64,000 nt of DNA from Chitinophagaceae bacterium UBA1930 (GTDB lineage Bacteria; Bacteroidota; Bacteroidia; Chitinophagales; Chitinophagaceae): positions 620,001-684,000 of the forward strand of contig DDFK01000001.1 in the NCBI GenBank assembly GCA_002337145.1, written 5' to 3'. The notes beneath the pieces were generated by a model. It made no database searches and was not told where the DNA came from. It was given only the letters and a program-made list of their open reading frames with translations. Below are positions 52,400 to 61,289 of this stretch, one piece after another; the stretch's first letter is position 1; each line of letters starts with the position of its first letter. A program made the position numbers and the translations under genes.

Positions 52400-55300
52400 A
52401 TGCCAGTCAAAGGACGCATACTGTTCCTTCTTTTCCTGTTGTGCATGGTCACCAGCAACAATGCACAGACACAGCAATTCATTGTTACGCCTTATGAAGA
52501 AGTTGCCGGCATTACCACCAAAAGCATTTCGGACTTTGTACAGGGCTCACAAGGCTTTCTTTGGTTCGCATCCTACGAAGGGCTCATAAAATTTGATGGG
52601 CATGGCTTTAAGAAATTTACCAATCAAAATGGTTTCACCAATTCCATTATCAAGATTGCAGAAGACAAGCAGCAGAATATATGGATGGTATTTGCTGACG
52701 GAAGCCTTGCCAAATTTGACCCCATAACAAGAAGCTTCACCAACATCACCATCAAGTATCCGCCACATAGCACAAACGAAAAACCGGGTGGCATCGAATC
52801 CATGTTTTTTGACAGGGACAATCATCTTTGGCTTGGTGTGTCCAGAAGGGGGCTTGTAAAAATAAATACAGCAAACGGCAACGCCGAAGTGTTTGAAATC
52901 ATACCGGAAAGCGATACCCATTTTTCACCCGAGATCAGGAAGTTCTACAACAGGGTACTGAATATTTATGAAGACGGGCAGAACATGCTGTGGATGGCCA
53001 CTGCTGATGGGCTGTACACTTTTAACAGAGGCACCCATCAAATGAAAAAATTGATTGAACGCCCTGCCCAACCCAATGCTTTTAGGGATGATAGTTATAG
53101 GGCCATTGTAAAGCAGGGCAACAAGCTTTGGATAGGTTCATGGGGTGGTGGTCTTTCATCGTACGACTTGGGTACCGGTAAACTCGAAATATTCAAGTTC
53201 GATCTTGAACATAAAGAATCGCATACTGCCAACATCATACACTCACTCATTGTAAAAAATGATTCCATACTGTATATAGCCAGTGCCGATAAGGGTTTCA
53301 TGGCCTTCAATACCATTACCAAAAAGTTTATCCCGTTCAGCAACAACCCGCTTTATAAAAACATTCCAGCATGGTTGTGGACCAAAGTGGCATTTGACAA
53401 GGATGACAATATTTGGGCATTGAACGAAATGGGGCTGATGAAAATAAGGCCATCCGATTACAGGTTCCAGTTTCACAGGCTTGCCGTAACACATAGCGAC
53501 AACAATATTTTTTTTGAACTGATGGATGTATGGGAAAATGAACGCCTACGCTTGATTGCCACCAACTTTACCAGCGGCCTTCACCTCATCAACAAAAAAA
53601 ATGGCAACGAAAAAATACTGCCCATCGAAAGAAACACAGTTGAGGAAAACGTAAACAAGGCAAACAGGATAAAGCAAGGCAAGGATGGCAATGTTTGGGT
53701 ATGCACAAGGGATTTTATTTATCAGTTCAACCCTGCAACGGAGCAGTTGATGAAACCTGTACAACCCGTTGTTTACAACAACAAAGAATCAAATGTATTT
53801 GCAGACATATCGCCCGACTTCGAGGGCAACCTCTGGATTGGCACTTTACGCAATGGCATGTTCCGTTACAATACCAGGAACAAAACGTACGACCATTTTT
53901 TTCCCGCAGGTGATGCTGCACACAATGTGCCCACCAATCTTATTTCCAGTGTTGCCACCGACAGTACAGGCAGGGTATGGTTTGCAAGCAACAGGGGATA
54001 CATCAGTTATTGCGAGCCCAACACTACAATTGTTCAGCCTGCAACAGCAATCAATAAAATATTGCCTGGCCTTGCCGAAGAAAAAACAAGCAGCTTCTTT
54101 GTTGACAGCAAGGGCTTCCTATGGATTTCTGTAAAGACAGGCCTACTAAAAATAGATTGCAATACACCCCAGCCAACTTTTGTAAAAAAGTATTCGGTGG
54201 CAGATGGGTTCCGCTCCGAAGTGATCGTGGAACTTACCGAAGACAAAGCAGGCAATATATGGTGCCTGGAACCTTTGGTGTATGGCGTAAGCATGATTGA
54301 TGCCAGCACTTCCAAGATTACGAAATACGGGTTCAGGGATGGCATCAACCAATCGGGCGAAGTGCTGAGGCTGGTAACTGTTGGCGACAAAATATGGCTG
54401 CTATGCCAGGGCGGCTATTACGAATGCAACCCCAGTGCACCTGCCCTGCAACCAAAAGAACAACCATTGGCTATTATGATTATGGCCGTAAACGCCATTG
54501 ACAAACTTTTTGAAAAAGAGGTAAAAGAAAGGGGCAAAGTAATGCTGGAAGCAAACGAGAACTCTTTTTATTTTGAGTTCACAACCATTGATTTCAGCAG
54601 GCCCGAATCGTATATGTACGAATACATGCTGGAAGGTTTTGATACGGGCTGGATTGCTTGCGGCACCAGGCATTCGGTAAGCTATACCAATATACCTGGC
54701 GGCAATTACCGCTTCAAAGTAAGGTCGGGCATGGCAAAGGGCGACTGGGGCAAGACCGAAGTGTCCATACCTTTTTTTATAAAGACCCCCTTCTATAAAA
54801 AGTGGTGGTTCTTTTCCATCTTCATTTTATCCATACTGTTTGGCATCTATATTTTCTATCTATTCCGGCTAAAGAAGCAACGGCAAATATTGTTGCTCGA
54901 AACAAAAGCACAAACATTGGAGAAAGAAAAAACAAGGGTGCAGTACGAGAACCTGAAGCAGCACCTTAATCCGCATTTCCTGTTCAACTCATTAACATCG
55001 CTGGGCAGCCTTATACGCATCAATCCCCAAATGGCTATCTCGTTCCTGGATGGAATGAGCAAAATATACAGGTACATTCTGCAAAGCAAAGACAGCGAAC
55101 TGGTGTACCTGAAAGACGAACTGAAATTTGTACAGACGTTTATCCATTTACAGAAGACAAGGTTCAACAACGGCCTGCAGGTAACCATTAACGTAAGCGA
55201 GGATTATGCGTTGAGAAAGATTGTACCCGTAAGCCTGCAGAACCTGATAGAAAATGCCATTAAGCACAATATTGTGGATGATGAAACCCCTTTGTACATT

Positions 55301-55483
55301 GACATATTCATTGAGCAGGATTTTTTGATTGTACGGAACAACCTACAGAAGAAAACATTTGTTGAAACCAGTAATAAGCAAGGGCTTGACAATCTTGTAT
55401 CGCTATACAGGTACCTTTCTGGCAAGCCACTGCTGATAGCGGAAGACGGGCAATACTTTACCGTTAAGATTCCATTGATATAA
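52400..55483 (+). CDS. Two-component-regulator-propeller histidine kinase (LytS/YehU-type)
   Basis: 1027 residues. Signal peptide (ends NNAQ), a periplasmic beta-propeller sensor of Reg_prop repeats (LWFASYEGLIKFDG, NIWMVFADGSLAKFD, HLWLGVSRRGLVKI, NLWIGTLRNGMFRY and more), a Y_Y_Y domain (about 700-790: YMYEYMLEGFDTGW, NIPGGNYRFKVRSG), one membrane helix (about 798-820), and a His_kinase domain with the phosphorylated His859 in LNPHFLFNSL and LIENAIKHNI as N box. Pairs with the LytTR regulator gene 38 bp downstream. Propeller kinases in Bacteroidota often sense extracellular polymers; the signal here is unknown. Confidence 0.93.
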   Translation: MPVKGRILFLLFLLCMVTSNNAQTQQFIVTPYEEVAGITTKSISDFVQGSQGFLWFASYEGLIKFDGHGFKKFTNQNGFTNSIIKIAEDKQQNIWMVFADGSLAKFDPITRSFTNITIKYPPHSTNEKPGGIESMFFDRDNHLWLGVSRRGLVKINTANGNAEVFEIIPESDTHFSPEIRKFYNRVLNIYEDGQNMLWMATADGLYTFNRGTHQMKKLIERPAQPNAFRDDSYRAIVKQGNKLWIGSWGGGLSSYDLGTGKLEIFKFDLEHKESHTANIIHSLIVKNDSILYIASADKGFMAFNTITKKFIPFSNNPLYKNIPAWLWTKVAFDKDDNIWALNEMGLMKIRPSDYRFQFHRLAVTHSDNNIFFELMDVWENERLRLIATNFTSGLHLINKKNGNEKILPIERNTVEENVNKANRIKQGKDGNVWVCTRDFIYQFNPATEQLMKPVQPVVYNNKESNVFADISPDFEGNLWIGTLRNGMFRYNTRNKTYDHFFPAGDAAHNVPTNLISSVATDSTGRVWFASNRGYISYCEPNTTIVQPATAINKILPGLAEEKTSSFFVDSKGFLWISVKTGLLKIDCNTPQPTFVKKYSVADGFRSEVIVELTEDKAGNIWCLEPLVYGVSMIDASTSKITKYGFRDGINQSGEVLRLVTVGDKIWLLCQGGYYECNPSAPALQPKEQPLAIMIMAVNAIDKLFEKEVKERGKVMLEANENSFYFEFTTIDFSRPESYMYEYMLEGFDTGWIACGTRHSVSYTNIPGGNYRFKVRSGMAKGDWGKTEVSIPFFIKTPFYKKWWFFSIFILSILFGIYIFYLFRLKKQRQILLLETKAQTLEKEKTRVQYENLKQHLNPHFLFNSLTSLGSLIRINPQMAISFLDGMSKIYRYILQSKDSELVYLKDELKFVQTFIHLQKTRFNNGLQVTINVSEDYALRKIVPVSLQNLIENAIKHNIVDDETPLYIDIFIEQDFLIVRNNLQKKTFVETSNKQGLDNLVSLYRYLSGKPLLIAEDGQYFTVKIPLI

Positions 55484-55521
55484 CAAATACCATAACTAAC
55501 TACACCTAAACACCAAAACAC

Positions 55522-56289
55522 ATGAAAGCCCTTATTATTGAAGACGAGAGTTTGATAGCAAAGGAACTCGTTACCAAAATAAAAAATGTAACAACCGATA
55601 TAGATATTGTTGAAGTATTGCCCAGTTTAAAAACTGCCAAAAAATGGTTCATGCAGCATGCGGAGCCGGACCTGATGTTCATGGATATTCAATTGGGCGA
55701 TGGGGTAAGCTTTGAACTGTTTGAACATTTTAACCTTAGCTGTCCCGTGATATTCACCACGGCTTATGATGAGTATGCCATACGTGCATTTAAGGTAAAT
55801 GGGGTTGATTATTTATTGAAACCCGTGGATGAAGATGATTTAAGAAAAGCCATTGACAAATGCCGCTCCGTAGTGGAAAGCAAGTCGAAAATGCCGATGG
55901 ATATGGAGCAGTTGATCAAGACACTTGCCCAACCGCAGCAGAAGAATATGTACAAAGAAAAATTCATTGTGCATATGCGTAACAGTTGGATACCCATTAA
56001 CACCAGCGACATTGCATGTTTTGTGCGTGACAACCTGAATTACCTGCACACCATTCAAGGGGAGCGGTACATGCTGGATTTTTCTACCCTGGAAGATATT
56101 GAGGAACTGCTTGACCCAGCTATTTTTTACCGTGCCAATAGACAGAGCATCATCAACATCAATGCTATACAAAATGTAAAGCCACACGAGAACCAGAAGC
56201 TCAGTGTATGTATGCGGTTACCATTAAAAATGGAAATTGACATTAGCAGGGAGAAAGCCCCATCGTTTAAGAAATGGTTCGATAGGTGA
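55522..56289 (+). CDS. LytTR-family response regulator
   Basis: 255 residues. Receiver domain with ALIIEDESLIA, phospho-acceptor Asp55 in LMFMDIQLGDG and LLKPVDEDDL (Lys), then a LytTR DNA-binding domain (about 150-250: FIVHMRNSWIPINTSDIACF, FYRANRQSIININAI). Receives phosphate from the preceding propeller kinase. The target is likely elsewhere or its own promoter. Confidence 0.95.
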   Translation: MKALIIEDESLIAKELVTKIKNVTTDIDIVEVLPSLKTAKKWFMQHAEPDLMFMDIQLGDGVSFELFEHFNLSCPVIFTTAYDEYAIRAFKVNGVDYLLKPVDEDDLRKAIDKCRSVVESKSKMPMDMEQLIKTLAQPQQKNMYKEKFIVHMRNSWIPINTSDIACFVRDNLNYLHTIQGERYMLDFSTLEDIEELLDPAIFYRANRQSIININAIQNVKPHENQKLSVCMRLPLKMEIDISREKAPSFKKWFDR

Positions 56290-56291
56290 AG

Positions 56292-56340
56292 AGCTGTTAG
56301 TCGTTAGCTAACAGCTTGCAGCTATAGGCTAACAGCTTTC
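56292..56340. repeat. Seven in-phase heptamers AGCTNNN forming a hairpin between convergent genes
   Basis: Exact 7-bp steps: AGCTGTT, AGTCGTT, AGCTAAC, AGCTTGC, AGCTATA, GGCTAAC, AGCTTTC. AGCTGTTAG (56292-56300) pairs with CTAACAGCT at 56308-56316 or 56329-56337. Could serve as terminator for the LytTR gene and the B12-domain gene; the periodicity is unusual. Confidence 0.8.
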
Positions 56341-56748
56341 TTAAAAACTTCTATTCGCCTTTACCCAATCTGTAATAAAAACAGCAATATCACTTGTTGC
56401 CGTACCGGGTGCAAACAACTTGCCCACCCCTATTTCGTTCAATGCTTTCATATCGTCTTCGGGAATGATGCCACCACCGGTAAGCAATACATCGTTCATG
56501 CCTTTTTCCTTCATCAACGCAATTACTTTAGGAAATACGGTATTGTGTGCCCCACTCAATATACTGATGCCGATTGCATCCACATCTTCCTGCAATGCAG
56601 CATTCACAACCATTTCGGGGGTTTGGCGTAAGCCGGTATAAATAACTTCCATACCTGCATCACGCAGGGCCGTTGCTATTACTTTAGCTCCACGGTCATG
56701 TCCGTCCAACCCAACTTTGGCTACTAAAACGCGTATTGGTCTGTTCAT
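56341..56748 (-). CDS. Stand-alone cobalamin-binding domain protein (methylmalonyl-CoA mutase C-terminal type)
   Basis: 135 residues from the ATG at 56748 (MNRPIRVLVAKVG). The B12 'base-off' motif GLDGHDRGAKVIA carries the cobalt-ligand His (DxHxxG), with IGISILSGAH and LLTGGGIIP (SxL and GG motifs). Equivalent to the small-subunit domain of acyl-CoA mutases. The large subunit is not adjacent. A TATTTTTG promoter-like element lies about 33 bp upstream. Confidence 0.9.
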   Translation of the reverse strand: MNRPIRVLVAKVGLDGHDRGAKVIATALRDAGMEVIYTGLRQTPEMVVNAALQEDVDAIGISILSGAHNTVFPKVIALMKEKGMNDVLLTGGGIIPEDDMKALNEIGVGKLFAPGTATSDIAVFITDWVKANRSF

Positions 56749-56780
56749 GGCAATCTTATTTAGGCAATCCAATAAAGGGC

Positions 56781-56788
56781 CAAAAATA
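56781..56788 (-). promoter_or_regulatory. Putative -7 element of the B12-domain gene
   Basis: The minus strand reads TATTTTTG, an exact TAnnTTTG match 33 bp before the chosen start; no -33 box was seen at about 20 bp. Confidence 0.35.
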
Positions 56789-56868
56789 GCTGAAATAAGT
56801 TTCAGTGCATACGCTGATTATAGAATGGGCAAATCTACGCCCGGGCAAGTCCCGCCCCGTTCCACTGC

Positions 56869-56915
56869 CCATGGGTGCGACGCCACAACAGGCCAGCCAT
56901 ATACTGCTGCTGGCT
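56869..56915 (+). repeat. Dispersed intergenic element, copy 3
   Basis: Begins CCATGGGTGCGACGCCAC and ends ATACTGCTGCTGGC, matching the core and tail of the other copies. It is preceded by an unusually GC-rich stretch (56837-56868) with GGGCAAGT/ACTGCCC half-sites. Confidence 0.7.
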
Positions 56916-56938
56916 ACATAATTCAAAGAACAGCCAAG

Positions 56939-57190
56939 CTATTGCATTACATGTACTTTTTTAACCTTGTAAAAAAATGGATTGAGATGCTGCAAAGCAT
57001 AACGCCCTCCATACGCCACCAGCCCTGCCAGGTAAGCGGCTGAAGTACTTGTTACTATATAAACCCTGTATAAAAAATAATTCTTGGTAGCCAATGGCTG
57101 TAGTATAACCGGGCTGTTTGTAGCAATAGTAACCCTCAAAAAAAGCAGAAAGCAAATGCCCAGTAGCAAAAAAGAAAAGCCTGTCTTCAT
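56939..57190 (-). CDS. Possible small membrane protein
   Basis: 83 codons. A first hydrophobic segment (FSFLLLGICFLLFLRVTIA) could be signal or anchor, with a second near residues 48-62 (TSTSAAYLAGLVAYGG). No family recognised. It lies between gltX and the B12-domain gene on the same strand, 53 bp after gltX. Confidence 0.45.
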   Translation of the reverse strand: MKTGFSFLLLGICFLLFLRVTIATNSPVILQPLATKNYFLYRVYIVTSTSAAYLAGLVAYGGRYALQHLNPFFYKVKKVHVMQ

Positions 57191-57243
57191 TTCTTGTTTG
57201 TTTAGAAAAAAGACAGGCTATCCGTATATATGTTTAATGCATG

Positions 57244-58758
57244 TTAACCCAATTCGGTCAATACGGCTTTTATCCGGCTAACTGTTTCGGCCTTGCCAAT
57301 CAATTCTGCAATTTCAAATACACCTGGACCAAACTTGCCCCCTACCAGCATGATACGCAAAGGCAGCATCAGCTCTCCGGGTTTCAGTTGGTTGGCAGCA
57401 GCAAGCTCCTTAAACGATGCTTCCAAGTCTGCCGCCTGCCATAAAGCACTTTGTTCAAACATGCGTATGGCTTCTGCAAAAAACAGTTGCTTCTTCTCAT
57501 CCCATTTTGGCTGTATGGCAGCAATATCAACGGTTTCGGGCTGCTTGAAAAAGAAAGCCGCCTGCTGTACAAAATCGGGCAACAAGGTGCAACGGTCTTT
57601 AACAAGGTTCAATACTTTTATCAATTTTTCGTCATCAGCAACTACGATACCTTTTTCTGCCAACAAACCTGAAACCTGAAACCTGAAACTTGAAACATCT
57701 AATTTTTTGATCCACTCGCCATTGTACCATTTTGCTTTTTCATAGTCAAACTTGGCACCGCCTTTATGTACACGGTCCATCGAAAACTTTGCTATCAGTT
57801 CATCCATCGAAAAAATTTCCTGTTCCGTTCCTGCATTCCAGCCCAGCATGGCCAGCATGTTCACAAAGGCTTCGGGCAAAAAGCCACGCTCCTTGAAACC
57901 TGTTGTCATTTCTTCGTTCTTCGGGTCTTTCCAGTCCATTGCAAATACCGGAAAGCCAAGCCTGTCACCATCACGTTTGCTCAGTTTACCATTGCCATCG
58001 GGTTTCAATATCAATGGCAAGTGTGCCCACTGCGGCATATTATCTATACCAAACAAATATTGCCACAACAATACATGCACGGGTGCACTGGGCAGCCATT
58101 CCTCACCACGAAAAGCATGGCTTATCTTCATCAAATAATCATCTACCACTACAGCCAAATGGTAAGTGGGCATTGCATCGGCTTTCAGCAAAACCTTATC
58201 ATCCACTAATGAGCTATTAAAACTTACTTCACCGCGTATCATATCGGCAAACTTCACTTCCACATCCGCAGGCATTTTAATGCGTATTACATGCTGCACA
58301 CCATCTGCCAATAACTGCTGCGTTTCGGCTTCGCTTAAAGTCAATGAATTTCGCATACCGCTTCTGGTATGCTGGCTGTATTGAAAATTGGCTACTTCCT
58401 TACGTTTTGCATCTAACTCCTCAGCCGTATCAAATGCATAATAGGCATAACCATCTTTTATCAACTGCTCTGCATATTGCCTATACAAAGGCTTACGCTC
58501 ACTTTGCCTGTAAGGTGCATAAGGGCCGCCATGTAACGGACTTTCATCCGGTTCCAAACCGCACCATTGCAAACAGTTAAAAATATATTCCTCCGCACCC
58601 GGCACAAAACGTGTCTGGTCAGTATCTTCTATACGTACAATAAAATCGCCACCTAAGTTTTTGGCAAATAGATAATTGAACAATACGGTTCTAACACCGC
58701 CCAAATGCAGGCCCCCCGTAGGGCTTGGGGCAAAACGTACCCTTACTTTTTTACTCAT
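57244..58758 (-). CDS. gltX: Glutamyl-tRNA synthetase
   Basis: 504 residues from the ATG at 58758 (MSKKVRVRFAPSPTGGLHLG), which is the family start; the longer frame to 58782 adds eight unlikely residues. The HIGH-type motif is LHLGGVR, the KMSKS motif GKLSKRDG, and PQWAHLPLILKPDGNGK precedes it. In the anticodon-binding half the sequence SSFRFQVSG is encoded by a 7-bp tandem repeat (57668-57695) and looks inserted or converted relative to the family. Frame and later motifs are intact, so the enzyme should function. Confidence 0.96.
   Translation of the reverse strand: MSKKVRVRFAPSPTGGLHLGGVRTVLFNYLFAKNLGGDFIVRIEDTDQTRFVPGAEEYIFNCLQWCGLEPDESPLHGGPYAPYRQSERKPLYRQYAEQLIKDGYAYYAFDTAEELDAKRKEVANFQYSQHTRSGMRNSLTLSEAETQQLLADGVQHVIRIKMPADVEVKFADMIRGEVSFNSSLVDDKVLLKADAMPTYHLAVVVDDYLMKISHAFRGEEWLPSAPVHVLLWQYLFGIDNMPQWAHLPLILKPDGNGKLSKRDGDRLGFPVFAMDWKDPKNEEMTTGFKERGFLPEAFVNMLAMLGWNAGTEQEIFSMDELIAKFSMDRVHKGGAKFDYEKAKWYNGEWIKKLDVSSFRFQVSGLLAEKGIVVADDEKLIKVLNLVKDRCTLLPDFVQQAAFFFKQPETVDIAAIQPKWDEKKQLFFAEAIRMFEQSALWQAADLEASFKELAAANQLKPGELMLPLRIMLVGGKFGPGVFEIAELIGKAETVSRIKAVLTELG
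57668..57695. repeat. Four tandem 7-bp units inside gltX
   Basis: CCTGAAA three times then CTTGAAA, in exact 7-bp phase, translated in gltX as part of SSFRFQVSG. The following CATCTAA keeps the phase weakly. Confidence 0.85.
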
Positions 58759-58761
58759 GCC

Positions 58762-58769
58762 GCAAAGAT
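58762..58769 (-). promoter_or_regulatory. TATCTTTG element directly before gltX
   Basis: The minus strand reads TATCTTTG, an exact TAnnTTTG match only 3 bp before the chosen start codon. If used as the -7 element the gltX transcript would have almost no leader. No -33 box was seen. Confidence 0.35.
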
Positions 58770-58822
58770 AATGATCGTTCATTGCCCATGCGAATCATAC
58801 ACATAAATTGAAAATTAGGAAA

Positions 58823-58864
58823 CCGGCAACAGTATTTCAATCGGCAGCAGTTGCGTCGCACCCA
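58823..58864 (-). repeat. Dispersed intergenic element, copy 4
   Basis: The minus strand reads CATGGGTGCGACGC, then AACTGCTGCCG, ending ATACTGTTGCCGG. The inverted half-sites here are GCAAC/GTTGC where other copies have CCAG/CTGG, a possible compensatory change. It abuts the start region of the ARPP-1-like gene. Confidence 0.65.
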
Positions 58865-58896
58865 TGAAGGATATATCTTTACCCGGCAACCCGGTT

Positions 58897-59838
58897 ATGT
58901 TCAAACAACTCGTTTTATTTATTGTATGCTGTGCCATTGCAATTTTTAGCAATGCACAGCTTGTATATAGCAATATAAAAATCGAATACGATTCTGTCTG
59001 GGCATGCAATCACCTTCAATTGATACCTATTAGGTATAAGGACAAAACAGCAAAAGACAACAACAGTACAACCCCAACAAACTTTATTTCTTTGGCACAA
59101 GCCATGCAGCAAAAAAAGGTACAGGTAAAGGAAAATTATTTTGAGGGCAATGCAGACGTAAGGACGTTGACAATAAAGAACAACTCCACACAACATGTAT
59201 TGGTAACAGATGGCGAACTGTTGCAAGGCGGCAAGCAGGACCGTATGATTACCGAAACAAAGATGATAGCCCCGGGTAAGGAAGCTGAATACTTGAATGT
59301 TTTCTGTATTGAAAAAGGCCGGTGGAGCAAAAAGCCAAAACCCTTTGCCCATGCAGGTTTTGCAGGCAGTAATGTAAGAAAGGTGGCAGACAGCACAGGC
59401 ATACAACAAAATGTATGGACAGAAATTGAAAAGCAGTTTGAACATAGCAATACCACATCAACCACTTACCCTTACTTACAGGTGCAACAAAAATTATTGA
59501 GTAAAGACACTACCTGCTATAATTATTTCATGAACCGCCTGGCAAAGAGCGACAGTAGTTGTATAGGTTTTATAGCAGTATCGGATACCACCATTATTGG
59601 CTGCGATGTGTTTGCCAATGCACAATTGGCCAGCAGCAATTTCACTAACCTAGTGCTTGCGTATCAACAGGCGGCAGTAGCTACGGGCAAGCCCTTGTCT
59701 ATTGCACACAACAAACTGGCAGCTTTTGCCGACAGGCTTTTTGCCACCGAAGAATCACAAAAAATATTTTTGCAGCACCACGGTAAAATGTTTGTACAAA
59801 ACAAAAAGCCATTACATATAGTGGCTTATGGCAATTGA
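58897..59838 (+). CDS. Secreted ARPP-1/DUF6569-like protein
   Basis: 313 residues from the ATG at 58897 (MFKQLVLFIVCCAIAIFSNAQ, a good signal peptide). An in-frame ATG at 58864 lies inside the dispersed element and would put eleven polar residues before the signal peptide, so it is rejected. The core has LTIKNNSTQHVLVTDGELLQGGKQDRM, split between two strands, with the Gly-Gly-Lys-Gln-Asp-Arg motif, and later FCIEKGRW. This is the pattern I associate with ARPP-1 proteins; biochemical role unknown. Confidence 0.75.
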   Translation: MFKQLVLFIVCCAIAIFSNAQLVYSNIKIEYDSVWACNHLQLIPIRYKDKTAKDNNSTTPTNFISLAQAMQQKKVQVKENYFEGNADVRTLTIKNNSTQHVLVTDGELLQGGKQDRMITETKMIAPGKEAEYLNVFCIEKGRWSKKPKPFAHAGFAGSNVRKVADSTGIQQNVWTEIEKQFEHSNTTSTTYPYLQVQQKLLSKDTTCYNYFMNRLAKSDSSCIGFIAVSDTTIIGCDVFANAQLASSNFTNLVLAYQQAAVATGKPLSIAHNKLAAFADRLFATEESQKIFLQHHGKMFVQNKKPLHIVAYGN

Positions 59839-59858
59839 GGGCTTTGTATATTTGAACC

Positions 59859-60488
59859 ATGTATCTTGTTAAAACGCCTTGGTGGCTAAAAGCTTTTTAT
59901 GCTGATTATGTTTGGCACATACAAACAGATACAAAAACTATTTACCTGACATTTGATGATGGTCCGCACGAAACAACCACACCCTTTGTATTGGACCAGT
60001 TAAAACAGTACAATGCCAAAGCCAGTTTTTTTTGCATTGGCAAAAACGTAACCGCCCAGCCTGCTATTTACCAAAGAATTTTAACCGAAGGCCATGCTGT
60101 TGGCAACCATACACAGAACCATTTAAATGGCTGGAAAACCAATGATGATGCGTATTTGAAGGATATAGCAACAGCTACTGCCGTAATTGATAGCCATTTG
60201 TTCAGGCCACCTTATGGAAGGATCAGGAAATCGCAAGCGAACGGATTGAAATACCAAAAGGGAAATTCCAAATTCCAGGTAATTATGTGGGATGTGTTGA
60301 GTGGCGATTTTGATACGTCCATTTCTCCCGACAAATGCTTAAGCAATGTATTGCGGCATACAAAAGCAGGTAGCATTGTTGTTTTTCACGATAGCACCAA
60401 AGCATGGGAACGTATGCATTTTGCCTTACCAAAAGTGTTGGAGCATTTCAGCAAACTGGGCTATGTTTTTAAAGCAATTGAGTTATGA
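59859..60488 (+). CDS. Polysaccharide deacetylase family protein (NodB homology)
   Basis: 209 residues. TIYLTFDDGPHETTT (catalytic and metal Asp), HAVGNHTQNHLNGW (metal His pair), FRPPYGRIRKSQ and IMWDVLSGDFD (motifs 3 and 4), IVVFHDSTKAWERM (motif 5). No signal peptide; the N-terminus YLVKTPWWLKAFYADYVW suggests membrane association or a cytoplasmic protein. The segment GNSKFQV, encoded by tandem AAATTCC words (60263-60276), looks like a small insertion. Removes acetyl groups from an N- or O-acetylated glycan; substrate unknown. Confidence 0.92.
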   Translation: MYLVKTPWWLKAFYADYVWHIQTDTKTIYLTFDDGPHETTTPFVLDQLKQYNAKASFFCIGKNVTAQPAIYQRILTEGHAVGNHTQNHLNGWKTNDDAYLKDIATATAVIDSHLFRPPYGRIRKSQANGLKYQKGNSKFQVIMWDVLSGDFDTSISPDKCLSNVLRHTKAGSIVVFHDSTKAWERMHFALPKVLEHFSKLGYVFKAIEL

Positions 60489-60500
60489 TGCCGTTGTGAG

Positions 60501-60527
60501 CTTCGTGCATACTTAGTGTTCTTTGTG
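60501..60527. repeat. Short tract of CTTNGTG words
   Basis: CTTCGTG (60501), CTTAGTG (60512) and CTTTGTG (60521) recur with spacing 11 and 9. It lies in the 150-bp spacer between convergent genes, just before the dispersed element copy 2. Confidence 0.5.
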
Positions 60528-60566
60528 CTCCCCATACGCTTTGGTAAAAGTTCAGCTTTGGCCTAG

Positions 60567-60617
60567 ACGTTGATAGGTGCGACGCCAGTAAAGCTGCATG
60601 TTATTCTATTGCTGGTT
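60567..60617 (+). repeat. Dispersed intergenic element, copy 2
   Basis: ACGTTGATAGGTGCGACGCC followed by AGTAAAGCTG; the first 30 bp match copy 1 at all but one position. Ends CTATTGCTGG. Lies between the convergent deacetylase and nth genes. Confidence 0.8.
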
Positions 60618-60638
60618 ACCTACAAATACATCCAACCA

Positions 60639-61289
60639 TTACTGGTTCTTCAATAACCTTTGATAATATTTGCACTCCCTTGTAAGCCCGCATTGATCGC
60701 ATTTGGGGTTGCGTGCAATACATATGTAACGCCCGTGCAGTATCAACCAGTGGTGTGCCTTGTGCACCAGTTCCTCCGGAATATTTTTGATGAGCTCCTT
60801 TTCAACGGCCAATGGCGTGGTTGCGGTTTCGCTTACCAGCCCAATACGTTTGCTTACACGGAACACATGCGTATCAACGGCCATATTGGGCTGCTCGTCA
60901 ACAACGCTGGTAATAACATTAGCGGTTTTGCGGCCCACGCCTGGTAGCTGTATCAATTCATCTACCGTCATGGGTACCTGGCCATTGAACTTTTCCAGCA
61001 GCATATTGGCCATGCCAATTAAGTGTTTGGTTTTGTTGTTGGGGTACGAAATGCTTTTAATAAAGGGAAACAGTTCATCGAAACTGGCTTTGGCCATTTC
61101 CACCGGTGTAGGGTATTTCTTAAAAATGGCAGGCGTGGTAAGGTTCACCCGTTTATCGGTGCATTGTGCAGAGAGTATTACGGCAACCAGCAATTGGTAA
61201 GGGTTATCGTAAATAAGTTCAGTTTCTGCATTGGGTGCATGCTCTTCGAAGTAGCCAATAACAAACCGGTATCTTTCTTTCTTTGTCAT
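60639..61289 (-). CDS. nth: Endonuclease III (DNA glycosylase / AP lyase)
   Basis: 216 residues. Base-excision repair of oxidised pyrimidines. The helix-hairpin-helix LPGVGRKTA carries catalytic Lys121, Asp139 is in MAVDTHVFRV, and the [4Fe-4S] cluster is C-x6-C-x2-C-x5-C (CIARNPKCDQCGLTREC). The start MTKKERYRFVIGYFEE is usual. The first seven codons form one arm of a 20-bp inverted repeat whose loop holds the start codon. Confidence 0.97.
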   Translation of the reverse strand: MTKKERYRFVIGYFEEHAPNAETELIYDNPYQLLVAVILSAQCTDKRVNLTTPAIFKKYPTPVEMAKASFDELFPFIKSISYPNNKTKHLIGMANMLLEKFNGQVPMTVDELIQLPGVGRKTANVITSVVDEQPNMAVDTHVFRVSKRIGLVSETATTPLAVEKELIKNIPEELVHKAHHWLILHGRYICIARNPKCDQCGLTRECKYYQRLLKNQ

